NCBI RefSeq assembly: GCF_001280435.1
Contig: NZ_LBIP01000013.1
Span: forward strand, 620,001 to 684,000
Direction of reading: 5' to 3'
Source: Mangrovimonas xylaniphaga
GTDB lineage: Bacteria; Bacteroidota; Bacteroidia; Flavobacteriales; Flavobacteriaceae
DNA length: 64,000 bases
Positions 9,320 through 19,107 of the stretch are shown here, piece by piece (the first letter of the stretch is position 1; each line of letters starts with the position of its first letter). Under the pieces are notes generated by a model. It was not told where the DNA came from and did no database searches. It saw only the letters and a list, made by a program, of their open reading frames with translations. A program made the translations under genes and the position numbers.

Positions 9320-12300
9320 ATGACACTATTCAAAAGGCAACTACTCTTAATCATACTTTCTTTATCAGGATTTATTGCAATTGCCCAAGTCAACGAAATT
9401 AAAAAAATTGGAATTGAAGATGGCCTATCAAACAGTAATGTCGTTGGCATTACTCAGGACAAGGAAGGCTTTATATGGATATGTACCAAGGATGGCCTAA
9501 ACCGATTTCATGTCAACTCTTTTAAGGTCTTTAAATCGAGTGAAACGGATCCAAATACCATTTGCAGTAATGTTCTAAACTATGTCTATGCCGATAAATT
9601 TGATGATGTAGTTTGGATTGCTTCCGAAAAAAACGGTGTAGATGCCTACAATTACAAAACGCATGTTTTCACTCATTATGAACATGATTATTTAAACCCA
9701 AATACCAACGACTTAAGCTCTAATGGAATTACGGATATTGATGGTGATGAAAATGGCAACTTATGGTTTGCAAATTATGACGCAGGGATTGATCTATTTG
9801 ATAGAGCATCCGATAAGTTTATAAATTTCAACACTTCAAATACTCCGGGCTTAGGCTCCAATTATAATTGGAGTGTTTTATATGATACTGACGAAAAAAT
9901 TTATGCAGGACATGTACGAGAAGGCTTTAGTATTATTAATTCAAAAACGAATACTGCCGTTAATTACAGGCATAAAATGGGAGATCCTTCTTCCTTAGCG
10001 GATAATACGGTAACCAGTATTTTAAAAGATTCCAAAGGAAGAATATGGCTGGGAACTCATAACGGTTTAACACTTTTCAACCCGATTAGTGAACGTATGG
10101 TGACCTTTAGAAATGATCCAGAAAACCCCAATTCCCTATCAAACAACTTTATTCAAAAAATGTTTGAATCCTCAGACCATAAGCTCTATATAGGTACTGA
10201 AGAAGGTGGATTGAACATTTTGGACTTAACCGATTTTAACACCAACAAAGATCTAACCTCTGTCAATTTTCAACATATTTCCTCAAATGAAACACCTAGT
10301 GGACTTTCAAGCCCTTCTGTGCATGCCGTATTCCAAGACTCCTTTGGAAATATTTGGGCAGCTGGACTTGGTGGCGGTGTGAACTTTATTCCAAACACTC
10401 CAAGCAATTTTAATAAAATTAAGTACCTGCCCTATATAAATAACACCAATAGCCTTAACGACAAACCTGCACATAGTATATGTGTGGACAAAAATAACCT
10501 AGTATGGGTGGCCAACGGTGTTGGAGGCATTGCCGTTTATGAAAACGGCACAAAAATCAAACAAATTGACAACATTCCAAATATCCCATACCAACAAAGT
10601 TTCCGAAGTCTCTCCACCTCAAAACAAAACGGTATTTGGATAGGAACATCCAAAGGCGATATTTTTTATTTTGATACAGGAAAAGAAACCTTTTCCGTTT
10701 TGGATGCTTTTCCGGATCTCAAAAACAATGCAATCTACAATCTATTTGAAGATTCCAAAGGGAATTTATGGATTGCTACGGATGTTGGGCTACGAATGTA
10801 CAATCCTGTTACAAAAGAATGTCTAGCTTATACAATTCACAACTCAAACCTACCCGATGACATTATTAGAGCTATTACGGAAGATGAAGAAGGGAACTTA
10901 TGGGTGGGAACCTATATAGGTGGACTTTCGGTTTTTAATCCAGATTTCAATCTTATAAAAAACTATGGCCAAACCTATAATTTTGACCGGATCAACCACA
11001 TATATAGAGATCCCAAAAATAGAATTTGGATAGGAAGTGAAAATGATCTTTTCCTTATTAAAGACAAGGCTAGAGATTCTGTACTAAGAGTTGGAGAAAT
11101 GTCTGGTCTGCAAGAATCCAACATTCGTGCAATTTCAAAAGGGGCTACTGATCAGGATATTTGGCTGAGCACCATTAATGGCATTAGCAAGATTGACCTC
11201 AACACAATGCATATAAGTAACTTTGATATTAGTGATGGAATTGTCCCTGGCGACTATCTAAATGCATCCGTAGCTAAGACCTCTGACGGGAAAATATATT
11301 TTGGATCTCAGGACGGGATTACCTGGTTTGACCAGAATATGCAACAATTAACCACGCCATCTGCCAATGCTTCCATTACCAAATTTTCTGTCTCTAGCAA
11401 CAAAAACTATTTGAATGAGTTCTCCGATATTCCCTTTTACAATGGTATTGAATTAAACCACAATCAAAATTCCATTCAAATCAACTATAATGTTTTGGAT
11501 TATTCACTTTCAAACAAAGTTGAATTTGCCTACCAAATGAAAGGACTCGATAACAATTGGTTTTTGGATGATGACAAAGATGTGACCTTCCGTAACCTAA
11601 AACCTGGAAATTACACCTTCAATCTAAAAGCGAGAATTCAAAACAGCGCATGGTCCGAAGACATAAAACCTTTAACCATAAGGATTGCACCTCCAATTTG
11701 GCTGACTTGGTGGATGAAATTGATCTACTTCATCATAATTTTGACTATGTTCTATTTCGCTCTTAAATTTTACAAAAAGAAACTTAAGATTGAAAACGAT
11801 CTTCTTTTAGAAAAAAAGAGTCGTCAGCAGGAACAGGACTTAAATGAAGAAAAATTGAGGTTTTTCACCAACATTACTCACGAACTTCGCAGCCCTATGA
11901 CCTTAATTTTGGGGCCTTTGGAAGACCTCATTTCAGAAGGATCGTTTACACCAGAACAATCCAAGAAACTGCACATGATCCAGCGCATTTCGAGTAGGTT
12001 GTTACGCATTGTAAATCAAATATTGGAGTTTAGAAAATCTGAAAACAAAAGCCGTAAACTGAGTGTTATAAAAGACGACCTTGCCAAATATGTTTATGAA
12101 ATAGGTGATAAATATAAAGAACGCGCTAAAAGCAACGGCATTGATTACAAAATCATAATTCCGGACACCAAGACAGAAATCTTTTTCGATCCTGATGTTG
12201 TCACGATTATCACCGATAACCTATTGTCTAATGCTTTCAAATATACGCGTGAGGGCTCTATCACTCTGGAATTGAAACAATGTCTTGAAGACAATATTGA

Positions 12301-13372
12301 GTATACCAAAATTGTAGTTTCCGATACAGGATATGGTATTTCAGACGAGAATTTACCTTATATATTCGATCGTTATTTCCAAGCAAAAAACACCTCCCAC
12401 CCTGTAAAAGGAACAGGAATTGGTCTGGCTCTTGCTAAAAATATGGTGGAGTTACATGAAGCCGAAATTACGGTGGACAGTGAGCTGAACAAAGGCACAG
12501 AATTTAAAGTCAAATTTCTTACCAACAATAGCTACCCAGAAGCTGTTCATTACTACCCTGAAGAGAACCAAATCGAAGAAATGGAAGAAAATTCTAAAAA
12601 TGTCATTTTGGTAGTAGATGACGACCCTGAAATTGTTGAGTATATTTCAGATTCCTTGAGCGACATTTACAATATCATCTCTGCCGAAAATGGAAAAGTT
12701 GGGTTTGATATAGCTTCTGAGGAAATTCCAGACATTATTATCAGTGATATCATGATGCCAATTATGAATGGCTTGGAAATGTGCAAGCAACTCAAACAGG
12801 ATGTAAGGACCAGCCATATTCCAATTGTCCTATTAACGGCAAAAGGCTCCCTCCATGACCAAAAGGTAGGGTATGATATGGGAATTGATTCCTATTTAAC
12901 AAAACCTTTTAGTAGCAATCTTTTAAAAAGCCGTCTTAAAAACATCCTTGATATACGACAAAAACATTCTCTGTCCAATTCATCGGAATTCAAACAAAAA
13001 CAGGAGCTTTTAAATGAATCAATAGGGGAACTGGATAAAGAATTTTTAAAAAAACTAACGGATGTCATTGAGGAGAATTTGGAAGATGAGAAAATGAACA
13101 TCTCCTATGTGGCTGCCCAATTGAACATGAGCCACTCTACCCTTTACAGAAAAATTAAAGCTTTGACTAATCTAACTGCTAATGAATTCATTAGAAAAGT
13201 CCGTATCAATTATGCAGAACAGCTTTTGATTACAGGTCAATACAATATTTCTGAAATTATGTACCAAGTAGGTATTAACAGTAGCAGTTATTTTAGGCAA
13301 TGTTTCAAAGAAGAATTTGGCGTAAACCCAAGTGATTACCTACAAAAACTAAAAGAAAACCAAGACACATAA
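9320..13372 (+). CDS. hybrid two-component system regulator (HTCS) of the PUL
   Basis: 1350 residues joining sensor and regulator in one chain. A signal peptide is followed by repeated two-component-propeller blades (residues about 25-690, recurring IWIGT / LWVGT / GNLWFA), a Y_Y_Y domain (about 705-785) and one membrane helix near residue 800. Cytoplasmic domains follow: HisKA with the phospho-histidine in FTNITHELRSPM (about 854), HATPase with DNLLSNAFKYT and GTGIGLALAKN, a receiver domain (VVDDDPE, phospho-acceptor in ISDIMMP, YLTKPF) and a C-terminal AraC-type HTH (about 1245-1345). HTCS proteins sense oligosaccharide in the periplasm and activate the adjoining PUL. Here the gene is divergent from the susC side and upstream of a GH2, so it probably governs both. 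Confidence 0.95.
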   Translation: MTLFKRQLLLIILSLSGFIAIAQVNEIKKIGIEDGLSNSNVVGITQDKEGFIWICTKDGLNRFHVNSFKVFKSSETDPNTICSNVLNYVYADKFDDVVWIASEKNGVDAYNYKTHVFTHYEHDYLNPNTNDLSSNGITDIDGDENGNLWFANYDAGIDLFDRASDKFINFNTSNTPGLGSNYNWSVLYDTDEKIYAGHVREGFSIINSKTNTAVNYRHKMGDPSSLADNTVTSILKDSKGRIWLGTHNGLTLFNPISERMVTFRNDPENPNSLSNNFIQKMFESSDHKLYIGTEEGGLNILDLTDFNTNKDLTSVNFQHISSNETPSGLSSPSVHAVFQDSFGNIWAAGLGGGVNFIPNTPSNFNKIKYLPYINNTNSLNDKPAHSICVDKNNLVWVANGVGGIAVYENGTKIKQIDNIPNIPYQQSFRSLSTSKQNGIWIGTSKGDIFYFDTGKETFSVLDAFPDLKNNAIYNLFEDSKGNLWIATDVGLRMYNPVTKECLAYTIHNSNLPDDIIRAITEDEEGNLWVGTYIGGLSVFNPDFNLIKNYGQTYNFDRINHIYRDPKNRIWIGSENDLFLIKDKARDSVLRVGEMSGLQESNIRAISKGATDQDIWLSTINGISKIDLNTMHISNFDISDGIVPGDYLNASVAKTSDGKIYFGSQDGITWFDQNMQQLTTPSANASITKFSVSSNKNYLNEFSDIPFYNGIELNHNQNSIQINYNVLDYSLSNKVEFAYQMKGLDNNWFLDDDKDVTFRNLKPGNYTFNLKARIQNSAWSEDIKPLTIRIAPPIWLTWWMKLIYFIIILTMFYFALKFYKKKLKIENDLLLEKKSRQQEQDLNEEKLRFFTNITHELRSPMTLILGPLEDLISEGSFTPEQSKKLHMIQRISSRLLRIVNQILEFRKSENKSRKLSVIKDDLAKYVYEIGDKYKERAKSNGIDYKIIIPDTKTEIFFDPDVVTIITDNLLSNAFKYTREGSITLELKQCLEDNIEYTKIVVSDTGYGISDENLPYIFDRYFQAKNTSHPVKGTGIGLALAKNMVELHEAEITVDSELNKGTEFKVKFLTNNSYPEAVHYYPEENQIEEMEENSKNVILVVDDDPEIVEYISDSLSDIYNIISAENGKVGFDIASEEIPDIIISDIMMPIMNGLEMCKQLKQDVRTSHIPIVLLTAKGSLHDQKVGYDMGIDSYLTKPFSSNLLKSRLKNILDIRQKHSLSNSSEFKQKQELLNESIGELDKEFLKKLTDVIEENLEDEKMNISYVAAQLNMSHSTLYRKIKALTNLTANEFIRKVRINYAEQLLITGQYNISEIMYQVGINSSSYFRQCFKEEFGVNPSDYLQKLKENQDT

Positions 13373-13414
13373 ACACTTAAAACACAACAACATAAAACCA
13401 AACCTTTACAATCG

Positions 13415-13428
13415 TTAGGATATCCTAA
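13415..13428. promoter_or_regulatory. perfect 14-bp palindrome TTAGGATATCCTAA upstream of GH2
   Basis: A perfect inverted repeat in the 160-bp gap between the regulator and the GH2 gene, about 105 bp before the GH2 start. It has no T-tract, so it is not a simple terminator. It could be an operator for the GH2 gene; that is inference from position alone. Confidence 0.3.
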
Positions 13429-13532
13429 AGACGAATTAGTGACTTTTTTCGCCTAAAATGAGGCTGTGTTTTTATTTAATTTAAAGGAAATTGTAATCAT
13501 AAAATTTGATTTCAAAATCCATAAATTAAATA

Positions 13533-15941
13533 ATGAAATTATTCTCATTCCTATTTATTTTAATTGTTGTTACTACTAATGCCTTCGCACAGAGTATCGA
13601 TTCCTTACGCAAACAGAATTTTAATTTTGATTGGAAATTCAATTTAGGAGACACACCAGAGGCATCCAAAATCAATTTTGATGATGCCAATTGGCGAACC
13701 TTAAATGTACCTCACGATTGGAGTATAGAAGGCACTGTCGATTCTTCCAACCCCTCCGGCAACGATGGCGGATACTTCCCTACCGGAACAGGATGGTACC
13801 GGAAGAGTTTTGAAGTTCCACAGAATTGGAACGGAAAAAAAATAGGAATTTACTTTGAAGGCGTCTATATGAATTCCGAGGTGTTTATTAATGGTAAATC
13901 CATTGGTATTCAACCGTACGGCTATACACCTTTTCACTACAATTTAACTCCTTATATTAAAGCTGGGCAAGAAAACACCATTGCCGTTAAAGTAGACAAC
14001 TCCCAACAAAAAAATAGTCGTTGGTATACAGGATCTGGCATTTATCGCAATGTATGGCTAACCGTAACTGAGCCGATCCACATCGACCTTTGGGGAGTTA
14101 ATATCACAACACCTGAAATCACTTCAAAAAAGGCAAAGGCACAAATACAAACTGCTATCAATAATACTTCCAAATCAAAAAGAAAGATTCTAGTACAAAC
14201 TTCAATTTTTGATGACAATTCAAAAAAAGTAGGCACCAATGAATCTTGGGTAGAAGTTGAGGCAGAAAGCAAAAGCGATATCTCACAACTGATTTCTGTA
14301 AAAAGACCAGAGCTTTGGAGTCCACAATCTCCAAAACTTTATACTGCTGAACTTACCCTATTGGAACTAGGAAAACCTATCGACAGATTTACACTTGATT
14401 TCGGAATCAGACACATTGAATTTAGTATTGAAAAAGGATTTTTACTAAACGGAACAGAAGTTTTGATAAATGGTGGTTGTGTTCACCATGACAACGGCTG
14501 CCTTGGAGCCGCAGCCTATGACCGCGCAGAAGAGAAAAAGGTAGAACTATTGAAAGAAAGTGGTTTTAATGCTGTACGAGCAGCACATAACATTCCTTCG
14601 AAAGCCTTTTTAAATGCCTGTGATAGATTGGGGCTCTTGGTTATAGACGAAGCCTTTGATGGTTGGAGAGAGAGTAAAACGCCACATGACTATGCAACCT
14701 TATTTGATAATTGGTGGCAAAAAGATCTTGAAGCCATGGTTCTTAGAGACCGTAATCATCCGTCTATTATTATGTGGAGCATTGGTAACGAAATTATTGA
14801 ACGAACCAAACCAGAAGCTGTTGAAACAGCTAGAATGCTAGTCAATGCCATAAAAGACATAGACAAGACAAGACCAGTAACCTCAGCAATGACCACATGG
14901 GGACAAGGATGGGATGTCTTTGATCCATTAATGGCAGAACATGATGTATGCGGATACAACTATCAATTACATGAAGCCACATCCGATCATGAAAGAGTAC
15001 CGTCCCGCATAATACTTCAAACAGAATCTTATCCAAAAGATGCCTTTTTCTGTTGGAATTTGGTTGATGGTAACCCCTATATTATTGGGGATTTTGTATG
15101 GACCGCTATGGATTATCTGGGAGAATCAGGTATTGGAAGATGGTATTATTCTGGAGATGTCCCTGGAGAGCACTATGACCGTGACCTCTTTCCTTGGCAT
15201 GGCGCCTACTGTGGAGATATTGATCTTACCGGATGGAGAAAGCCTATTTCTCATTACAGAAGCATGTTGTACAACGAAACCGAAAAACTATACATGGCAG
15301 TTAAGGAACCTGAACAATTACCTATAAAAACCCATGTTACCCTTTGGAGCGTTTGGCCTACTTGGGAAAGCTGGACTTGGCCAGGTAAGGAAGGGAAAGA
15401 CATTGAGGTTGAAGTCTATTCAAAATACCCAAAAGTACAACTTTATCTTAACGATAAGTTGATTGAAGAAAAAGCCGTTGGTAAAGAGACGGAGTTTAAG
15501 GCAACATTCAAACTTCCCTATCAAACTGGCACTTTAAAAGCTGTTGGAATTGACAATAATGTTGCTAAGGAATCTGTTTACTTAAAAACCTCTGGAAAAG
15601 CATCAAAAATTAAATTATCCGCGGATAGAACTGAAATCGGGGCTAACGGAGAAGATTTATCCTATGTAGTTGTTGAAATTACCGATGACACAGGTATCAA
15701 ATCTCCAAATGCCAATAACCTTTTACATTTTGAAATTGAAGGGCCAGGTTCCATTATTGGAGTTTCCAATGCCGATTTTAAGGATACAGACCCATACATT
15801 TCGAATTCCAGAAAAGCATTTCACGGAAGGGCTTTGATTATCATTAAAAGTAATCAAAATGAAGGAACCATCAATCTAAAAGTCAGTTCCAAGGACCTGA
15901 TAGCATCTTCCATAAAAATTAAAACAAATCACCTTAAATAG
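13533..15941 (+). CDS. GH2 family beta-galactosidase-like glycoside hydrolase
   Basis: 802 residues with a signal peptide ending FAQS. The order is GH2 sugar-binding domain (about 25-180; VPHDWSIEG, GWYRKSFEVP, YFEGVYMNSEVFING), immunoglobulin-like domain (about 185-290), TIM barrel (about 295-590) and C-terminal beta-domains including a DUF4982-like segment and a Big-like segment (about 610-800). The acid/base glutamate is E420 in WSIGNEI and the nucleophile is E498 in LQTESYP. GVRxAHNIPS and FVWTAMDYLGE are also as in Bacteroidota GH2 enzymes. Activity could be beta-galactosidase, beta-glucuronidase or related; family membership is certain, substrate is not. Probably periplasmic and part of the PUL controlled by the regulator just upstream. 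Confidence 0.92.
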   Translation: MKLFSFLFILIVVTTNAFAQSIDSLRKQNFNFDWKFNLGDTPEASKINFDDANWRTLNVPHDWSIEGTVDSSNPSGNDGGYFPTGTGWYRKSFEVPQNWNGKKIGIYFEGVYMNSEVFINGKSIGIQPYGYTPFHYNLTPYIKAGQENTIAVKVDNSQQKNSRWYTGSGIYRNVWLTVTEPIHIDLWGVNITTPEITSKKAKAQIQTAINNTSKSKRKILVQTSIFDDNSKKVGTNESWVEVEAESKSDISQLISVKRPELWSPQSPKLYTAELTLLELGKPIDRFTLDFGIRHIEFSIEKGFLLNGTEVLINGGCVHHDNGCLGAAAYDRAEEKKVELLKESGFNAVRAAHNIPSKAFLNACDRLGLLVIDEAFDGWRESKTPHDYATLFDNWWQKDLEAMVLRDRNHPSIIMWSIGNEIIERTKPEAVETARMLVNAIKDIDKTRPVTSAMTTWGQGWDVFDPLMAEHDVCGYNYQLHEATSDHERVPSRIILQTESYPKDAFFCWNLVDGNPYIIGDFVWTAMDYLGESGIGRWYYSGDVPGEHYDRDLFPWHGAYCGDIDLTGWRKPISHYRSMLYNETEKLYMAVKEPEQLPIKTHVTLWSVWPTWESWTWPGKEGKDIEVEVYSKYPKVQLYLNDKLIEEKAVGKETEFKATFKLPYQTGTLKAVGIDNNVAKESVYLKTSGKASKIKLSADRTEIGANGEDLSYVVVEITDDTGIKSPNANNLLHFEIEGPGSIIGVSNADFKDTDPYISNSRKAFHGRALIIIKSNQNEGTINLKVSSKDLIASSIKIKTNHLK

Positions 15942-15979
15942 AATTAGTTTATAAGTGTTATTATACTATTACAGGTGTG

Positions 15980-16009
15980 CCCCCGATTACATATCGGGGG
16001 TTTGTTTTT
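15980..16009 (+). terminator. rho-independent terminator after GH2
   Basis: CCCCCGA-ttacata-TCGGGGG stem-loop (15980-16000) followed by TTTGTTTTT, 38 bp after the GH2 stop codon. Confidence 0.85.
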
Positions 16010-16142
16010 ATGGACCTAAAAACAATAAACGTATCACAAAATACTGAACAACTGCAACAGTTCCACCTAAAACACCAATAGTCAAAATCAACTAATTAAC
16101 AAGAGGCTCCATACTAAATCAACAGTTCAAAAAACAAAAAAT

Positions 16143-16173
16143 AATTTTGTGATATTTTTTTTATCACAAAATT
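16143..16173 (-). terminator. A+T hairpin downstream of the SRAP gene
   Basis: AATTTTGTGAT and ATCACAAAATT form an 11-bp stem around an A/T loop, 45 bp after the stop of the minus-strand SRAP gene. The stem is A+T-rich, so termination is plausible rather than certain. Confidence 0.45.
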
Positions 16174-16217
16174 ATCACAGGAATTATTACGAACCTCCTA
16201 CCTATCCCAGAATGTTT

Positions 16218-16946
16218 TTAAGCAAGTTCAGCATACTCGACCTTTTCAATAATACTAGGCACATCGCTTTCAACTTTTGGACTAAAAAAATCTTTGCTCA
16301 CCGAATAGGCTTCGAGGCGCTCTTCAGGAAAGGTATAGTTAATGATGTCCTTGATGTCTGATTGGGTAAGGTCCATGGACAGCCAGTTATGAGCATAATC
16401 GGCATCGAGTATCAATGGCTGCCGTTTTTTCTTATTATGGATTTTGGCAAACAAGGGAGAGGCTTCCCTAGTTAGGATGGTAAAGGTAATATAGGTACCG
16501 ATAAGGGTATAAAGGCCTGCCAATGCCAAGGGCTTGTTTTCTTTATCCCTAAAGTAAAAAGGGTATTTTTTGCCTTTGTGTTCATGGGGTTCGAAAAAGC
16601 CAGACACGGGTATGATGCACCTTTTTTCCATGATGGATTCCCTGTAGAGAAAATGTTGGAATACTTTTTCGGAACGGGCATTTAAGCCGGCCCCATACTT
16701 CACAGATTCTTTGTAATAGGGTTTGATTTCTTCCACTGTTCTGTCCTTTGGAACGATGCCCCAACCCCCGGGTGCCAAAACCGCCGAGTTTTCTTGAGGA
16801 ATGACCAACATGTTGGGATGGGAAAAGCCATTGTGATGGTAATGTGGTTGTTTGAAATAAGGCCGTAGGCTTTCATCTGCTAATTTTACCTTAAAATTCC
16901 TTTCTAAATTTTCCGGCTCTTGATATGTACTAACATGGAAACACAT
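16218..16946 (-). CDS. SOS response-associated peptidase (SRAP/HMCES/YedK family)
   Basis: 242 residues beginning Met-Cys; Cys2 is the catalytic residue that links covalently to abasic sites in single-stranded DNA after removal of the methionine, so this start is firm. The family's CIIPVSGFFEPH (active-site glutamate) and the later PLALAGLY and FTILTREAS motifs are present, as is the APGGWGIVP-type segment. Length is normal for the family. It protects abasic sites at replication forks. It stands alone between the PUL and a region of gene remnants, with no operon partner. Confidence 0.92.
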   Translation of the reverse strand: MCFHVSTYQEPENLERNFKVKLADESLRPYFKQPHYHHNGFSHPNMLVIPQENSAVLAPGGWGIVPKDRTVEEIKPYYKESVKYGAGLNARSEKVFQHFLYRESIMEKRCIIPVSGFFEPHEHKGKKYPFYFRDKENKPLALAGLYTLIGTYITFTILTREASPLFAKIHNKKKRQPLILDADYAHNWLSMDLTQSDIKDIINYTFPEERLEAYSVSKDFFSPKVESDVPSIIEKVEYAELA

Positions 16947-17100
16947 GACTTAAATTTACTAAAAATAACCGTTGCGACGATCGTTGCTTAGAAGCCCTCT
17001 TAAATTAGTTTACGATATCGGTATAAATAAAATTGGCCGAAATTTAAAAAGACACAAAAGCACTTCATCAAGTGAGACAATTAACAATACCCTCCAACTA

Positions 17101-17433
17101 TTAACTTCCAACTCTAACATACAGTGTTTCAAAATCACTATCGGTCCATTTTATTTTTAGCGTATCATTTACCGAATAAGTAATGGTGCCTTTATGCTTA
17201 AGCCCCTTATGAAATACCGTAATTTTATCTTTTTACAAATTATAAGGATTATGACCTCCTTCATCAGGATCAACCACGTTAAAGGATGTTGCCGATATGT
17301 GAAAATCCGCAAAGGGAGCGGTTGGATCCTGGGACCAAAGACCAAATATTTTTGTTGTTTCCACTTCTAAATTCCGAAAGACCGTTCTTTTAGGTTGTTT
17401 AGTGTATTGCACACCATAAATTTGAGGCGTCAA
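17101..17433 (-). pseudogene. unidentified protein fragment interrupted by an in-frame stop
   Basis: An open stretch of 66 codons (17433-17236; starting GVQYTKQPKRTVF and ending GGHNPYNL) runs into TAA at 17235-17233. The same frame then stays open for 43 more codons (KDKITVFHKG ... ETLYVRVGS) to a stop at 17103-17101. I do not recognise the family. The coding-like composition on both sides of the stop and the missing start suggest the 3' part of a decayed gene. Its right end abuts the GH43 remnant on the other strand, so a deletion or rearrangement point lies near 17420. Confidence 0.35.
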
Positions 17434-17851
17434 CCAAGATGACTTTTAAAACTTCTAAAGACAATGAACAGGCCGGTCTAACAGTTTACAGAACCAATAA
17501 AAATCACTTCAAACTTTTAAAAGACAAGAATTCCTTGGTCTTGATCAAGGCCTTTAAAGGTGACCAAACAGAAATAGCCCGTATAACTTACAAAAACAAA
17601 TAGGTCTATTTTCATGTAGAAGGCAACGATTTGGACATTCAATTTAGGTACGGAGAAACTTTGGATGCACTAAAACCCATTGGATAAAAACAAAACCTGA
17701 TTGTCATTGCAGACCTTCAAGGGAATGCAATGTTCAATGGCCCAGGCATAGGCATGTACGTAACCAGCAATGGCAAGGACTCCAAAACAAAGCTGTTTTT
17801 GATTGGTTTTATTATGAAGGGAAGTTATTGAAAGAACCTTCAAATTGTTGA
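17410..17851 (+). pseudogene. remnant of a GH43 beta-xylosidase-type C-terminal domain
   Basis: From about 17410 the frame reads HHKFEASTKMTF, KDNEQAGLTVYR and FKLL, the start of the beta-sandwich domain that follows the GH43 propeller. A TAG at 17601-17603 interrupts it, but the frame continues (VYFHVEGNDLDIQFRYGE). A shift near 17685 opens the next piece (LIVIADLQGN, FNGPGIGMYVTSNG) and another near 17795 gives FDWFYYEG and a stop at 17849-17851. The catalytic GH43 propeller is absent. It is a dead fragment of a xylan- or arabinan-type enzyme, showing that the adjacent PUL once reached further or that DNA was lost here. Confidence 0.65.
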
Positions 17852-17859
17852 TATAAACA

Positions 17860-17889
17860 AAAAACAGCTCCAAAAAATGGAGCTGTTTT
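17860..17889 (-). terminator. terminator hairpin downstream of the H1-like gene
   Basis: AAAACAGCTCCA and TGGAGCTGTTTT form a 12-bp stem over a short A loop, with A and T runs on both sides. It lies 64 bp past the stop of the minus-strand H1-like gene and can work in either direction. Confidence 0.7.
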
Positions 17890-17952
17890 CTATTATTTGT
17901 GTGTTCTCGAAGTTGATACCAACTACAGCAAAATAACTAATCTAAAGATACC

Positions 17953-18129
17953 TTATTGCTTTGAAGCTTCTAAGGACACTTTACGAAATTCCTTCATTAA
18001 CTTGGTCATTTCCAAAGTTGCTTTACGAGCTCTTGTTCCTGCGGCTTTGTTTCCATTCTCCAATTGTGCTGCTGCATCAGTTGAAAATGCTTCGAATTGT
18101 GCGCCGATTTGTTCTAAAAGTTCTTTCAT
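17953..18129 (-). CDS. histone H1-like small basic protein
   Basis: 58 residues from the ATG at 18129, starting MKELLEQIGAQFEAF and continuing NGNKAAGTRARKATLEMTKLM. A longer frame reaching 18198 adds 23 hydrophobic residues that do not belong to this family, so the inner start is preferred. The sequence fits the short histone H1-like (Hc1-type) proteins found in many Flavobacteriia, rich in Lys, Ala and Glu and helical, thought to bind DNA. It is a monocistronic gene with its own terminator. Confidence 0.8.
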   Translation of the reverse strand: MKELLEQIGAQFEAFSTDAAAQLENGNKAAGTRARKATLEMTKLMKEFRKVSLEASKQ

Positions 18130-18327
18130 AGATTCAAGGTTTAAAATTAATTCTGGCGAAAATAGCACTTTAAAGGCTATATACAAGGGATAAATCACCT
18201 AATTGCCCTTAAACAGTCCAGTATTTATATAACTTTTGAAGGAGGACATCGTTTTACCTATCGAAAAATCACCTGCTGTCCTGTAAGTCGGTTTTCTTTA
18301 CCTATCTTTAATCCAAGTAATCCTACA

Positions 18328-18912
18328 ATGGAGACCTTACACAAGCCCCTTCCCAAAACTGATGCCTTAGCCAACCATTACTTACAGATTTTTAAATTAT
18401 TGCCAAGTATGAAACATACAGATATTGACACCGCCAATCCATCGACCAACTCCCCAGAAATTAAAAAAAAGAAGTCCCATCCGTTTTGGAGATGGTTCTG
18501 GCTCACTTTCCTTGTGGTTTCCCTTGCTTATGCGTGGTATTCCTTTTATGTACCTTCCAATGATGTGGCCTGGGCAGACAATATGATCTCAGCAAAGGAA
18601 CTTGCCAATGATTCCAACAAGAAGATGCTCCTATTTTTCACTGGAGAGTGGTGTGTGCCATGCCGAATTATGAAACGTGAAGTTTTTGCGGATAAAGAAG
18701 TCATGCAGGCCATCAATTCGCAAGTTGTACCAGTAATGATCAATATCGACGACCCCAATGCCGCAGAAATTGTAAAGCATTATAAAATTGGAGGCACGCC
18801 AATAACAATTTTTACCGATCCTGAGGGAAGGGTACTTGATTACGCGGTTGGAAAGATTGGTAAGACGGAGTTCCTCGAAATGCTTAAAAATTGGGAGAAG
18901 GCAGGCTCCTAA
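18328..18912 (+). CDS. membrane-anchored thioredoxin-fold protein
   Basis: 194 residues. A cytoplasmic tail and Lys-rich patch precede one membrane helix (WRWFWLTFLVVSLAYAWY, about residues 52-70). A thioredoxin-like domain follows, with the redox motif GEWCVPCRIMK (about 105-115) and the cis-proline segment GGTPITIFTDPEG (about 155-167). The orientation puts the CxxC domain in the periplasm. It is probably a thiol-disulfide protein of the DsbD-gamma/thioredoxin_7 type. An internal ATG at 18409 (MKHTDID) is an equally likely start, because the first 27 residues have no family feature. A remnant of an integrase gene begins 35 bp downstream on the opposite strand. Confidence 0.8.
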   Translation: METLHKPLPKTDALANHYLQIFKLLPSMKHTDIDTANPSTNSPEIKKKKSHPFWRWFWLTFLVVSLAYAWYSFYVPSNDVAWADNMISAKELANDSNKKMLLFFTGEWCVPCRIMKREVFADKEVMQAINSQVVPVMINIDDPNAAEIVKHYKIGGTPITIFTDPEGRVLDYAVGKIGKTEFLEMLKNWEKAGS

Positions 18913-18946
18913 TTATGGCTGAGTCTGTTCGAAAAAACATTACTAT

Positions 18947-19054
18947 TGCCGTATGGATCTTTGGATTGAAAAAAAGACGTTTGGTTGGCAAATCGTGTTC
19001 TAAAACGTGTTCACTTTCTTGTTCTAATTTAAGCAATTCATTCAAATTGGACAT
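18947..19054 (-). pseudogene. 5' remnant of a second tRNA-fMet-targeting integrase
   Basis: Reading from ATG 19054 gives MSNLNELLKLEQESEHVLEHD and LPTKRLFFNPKIHTA. This is about 80% identical over 36 codons to the N-terminus of the island integrase starting at 32954 (MSNLNELVTFEHENEHVLEHD, LPTKKLFSTPKIHTA). Homology stops at codon 36 and the frame runs into the thioredoxin gene's antisense. So a second, related element once sat at the same tRNA site and has been deleted except for its integrase start and attachment site. Confidence 0.75.
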
Positions 19055-19107
19055 AAAAAAGCAGTTTAGCGTGAACTAAACTGCTTATCTGAATGATTTC
19101 CAATTAG

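Noticed and set aside
16972-17160. 62-codon plus-strand frame
   Set aside because: No homology-like features, no start context, and it lies in a decayed zone.
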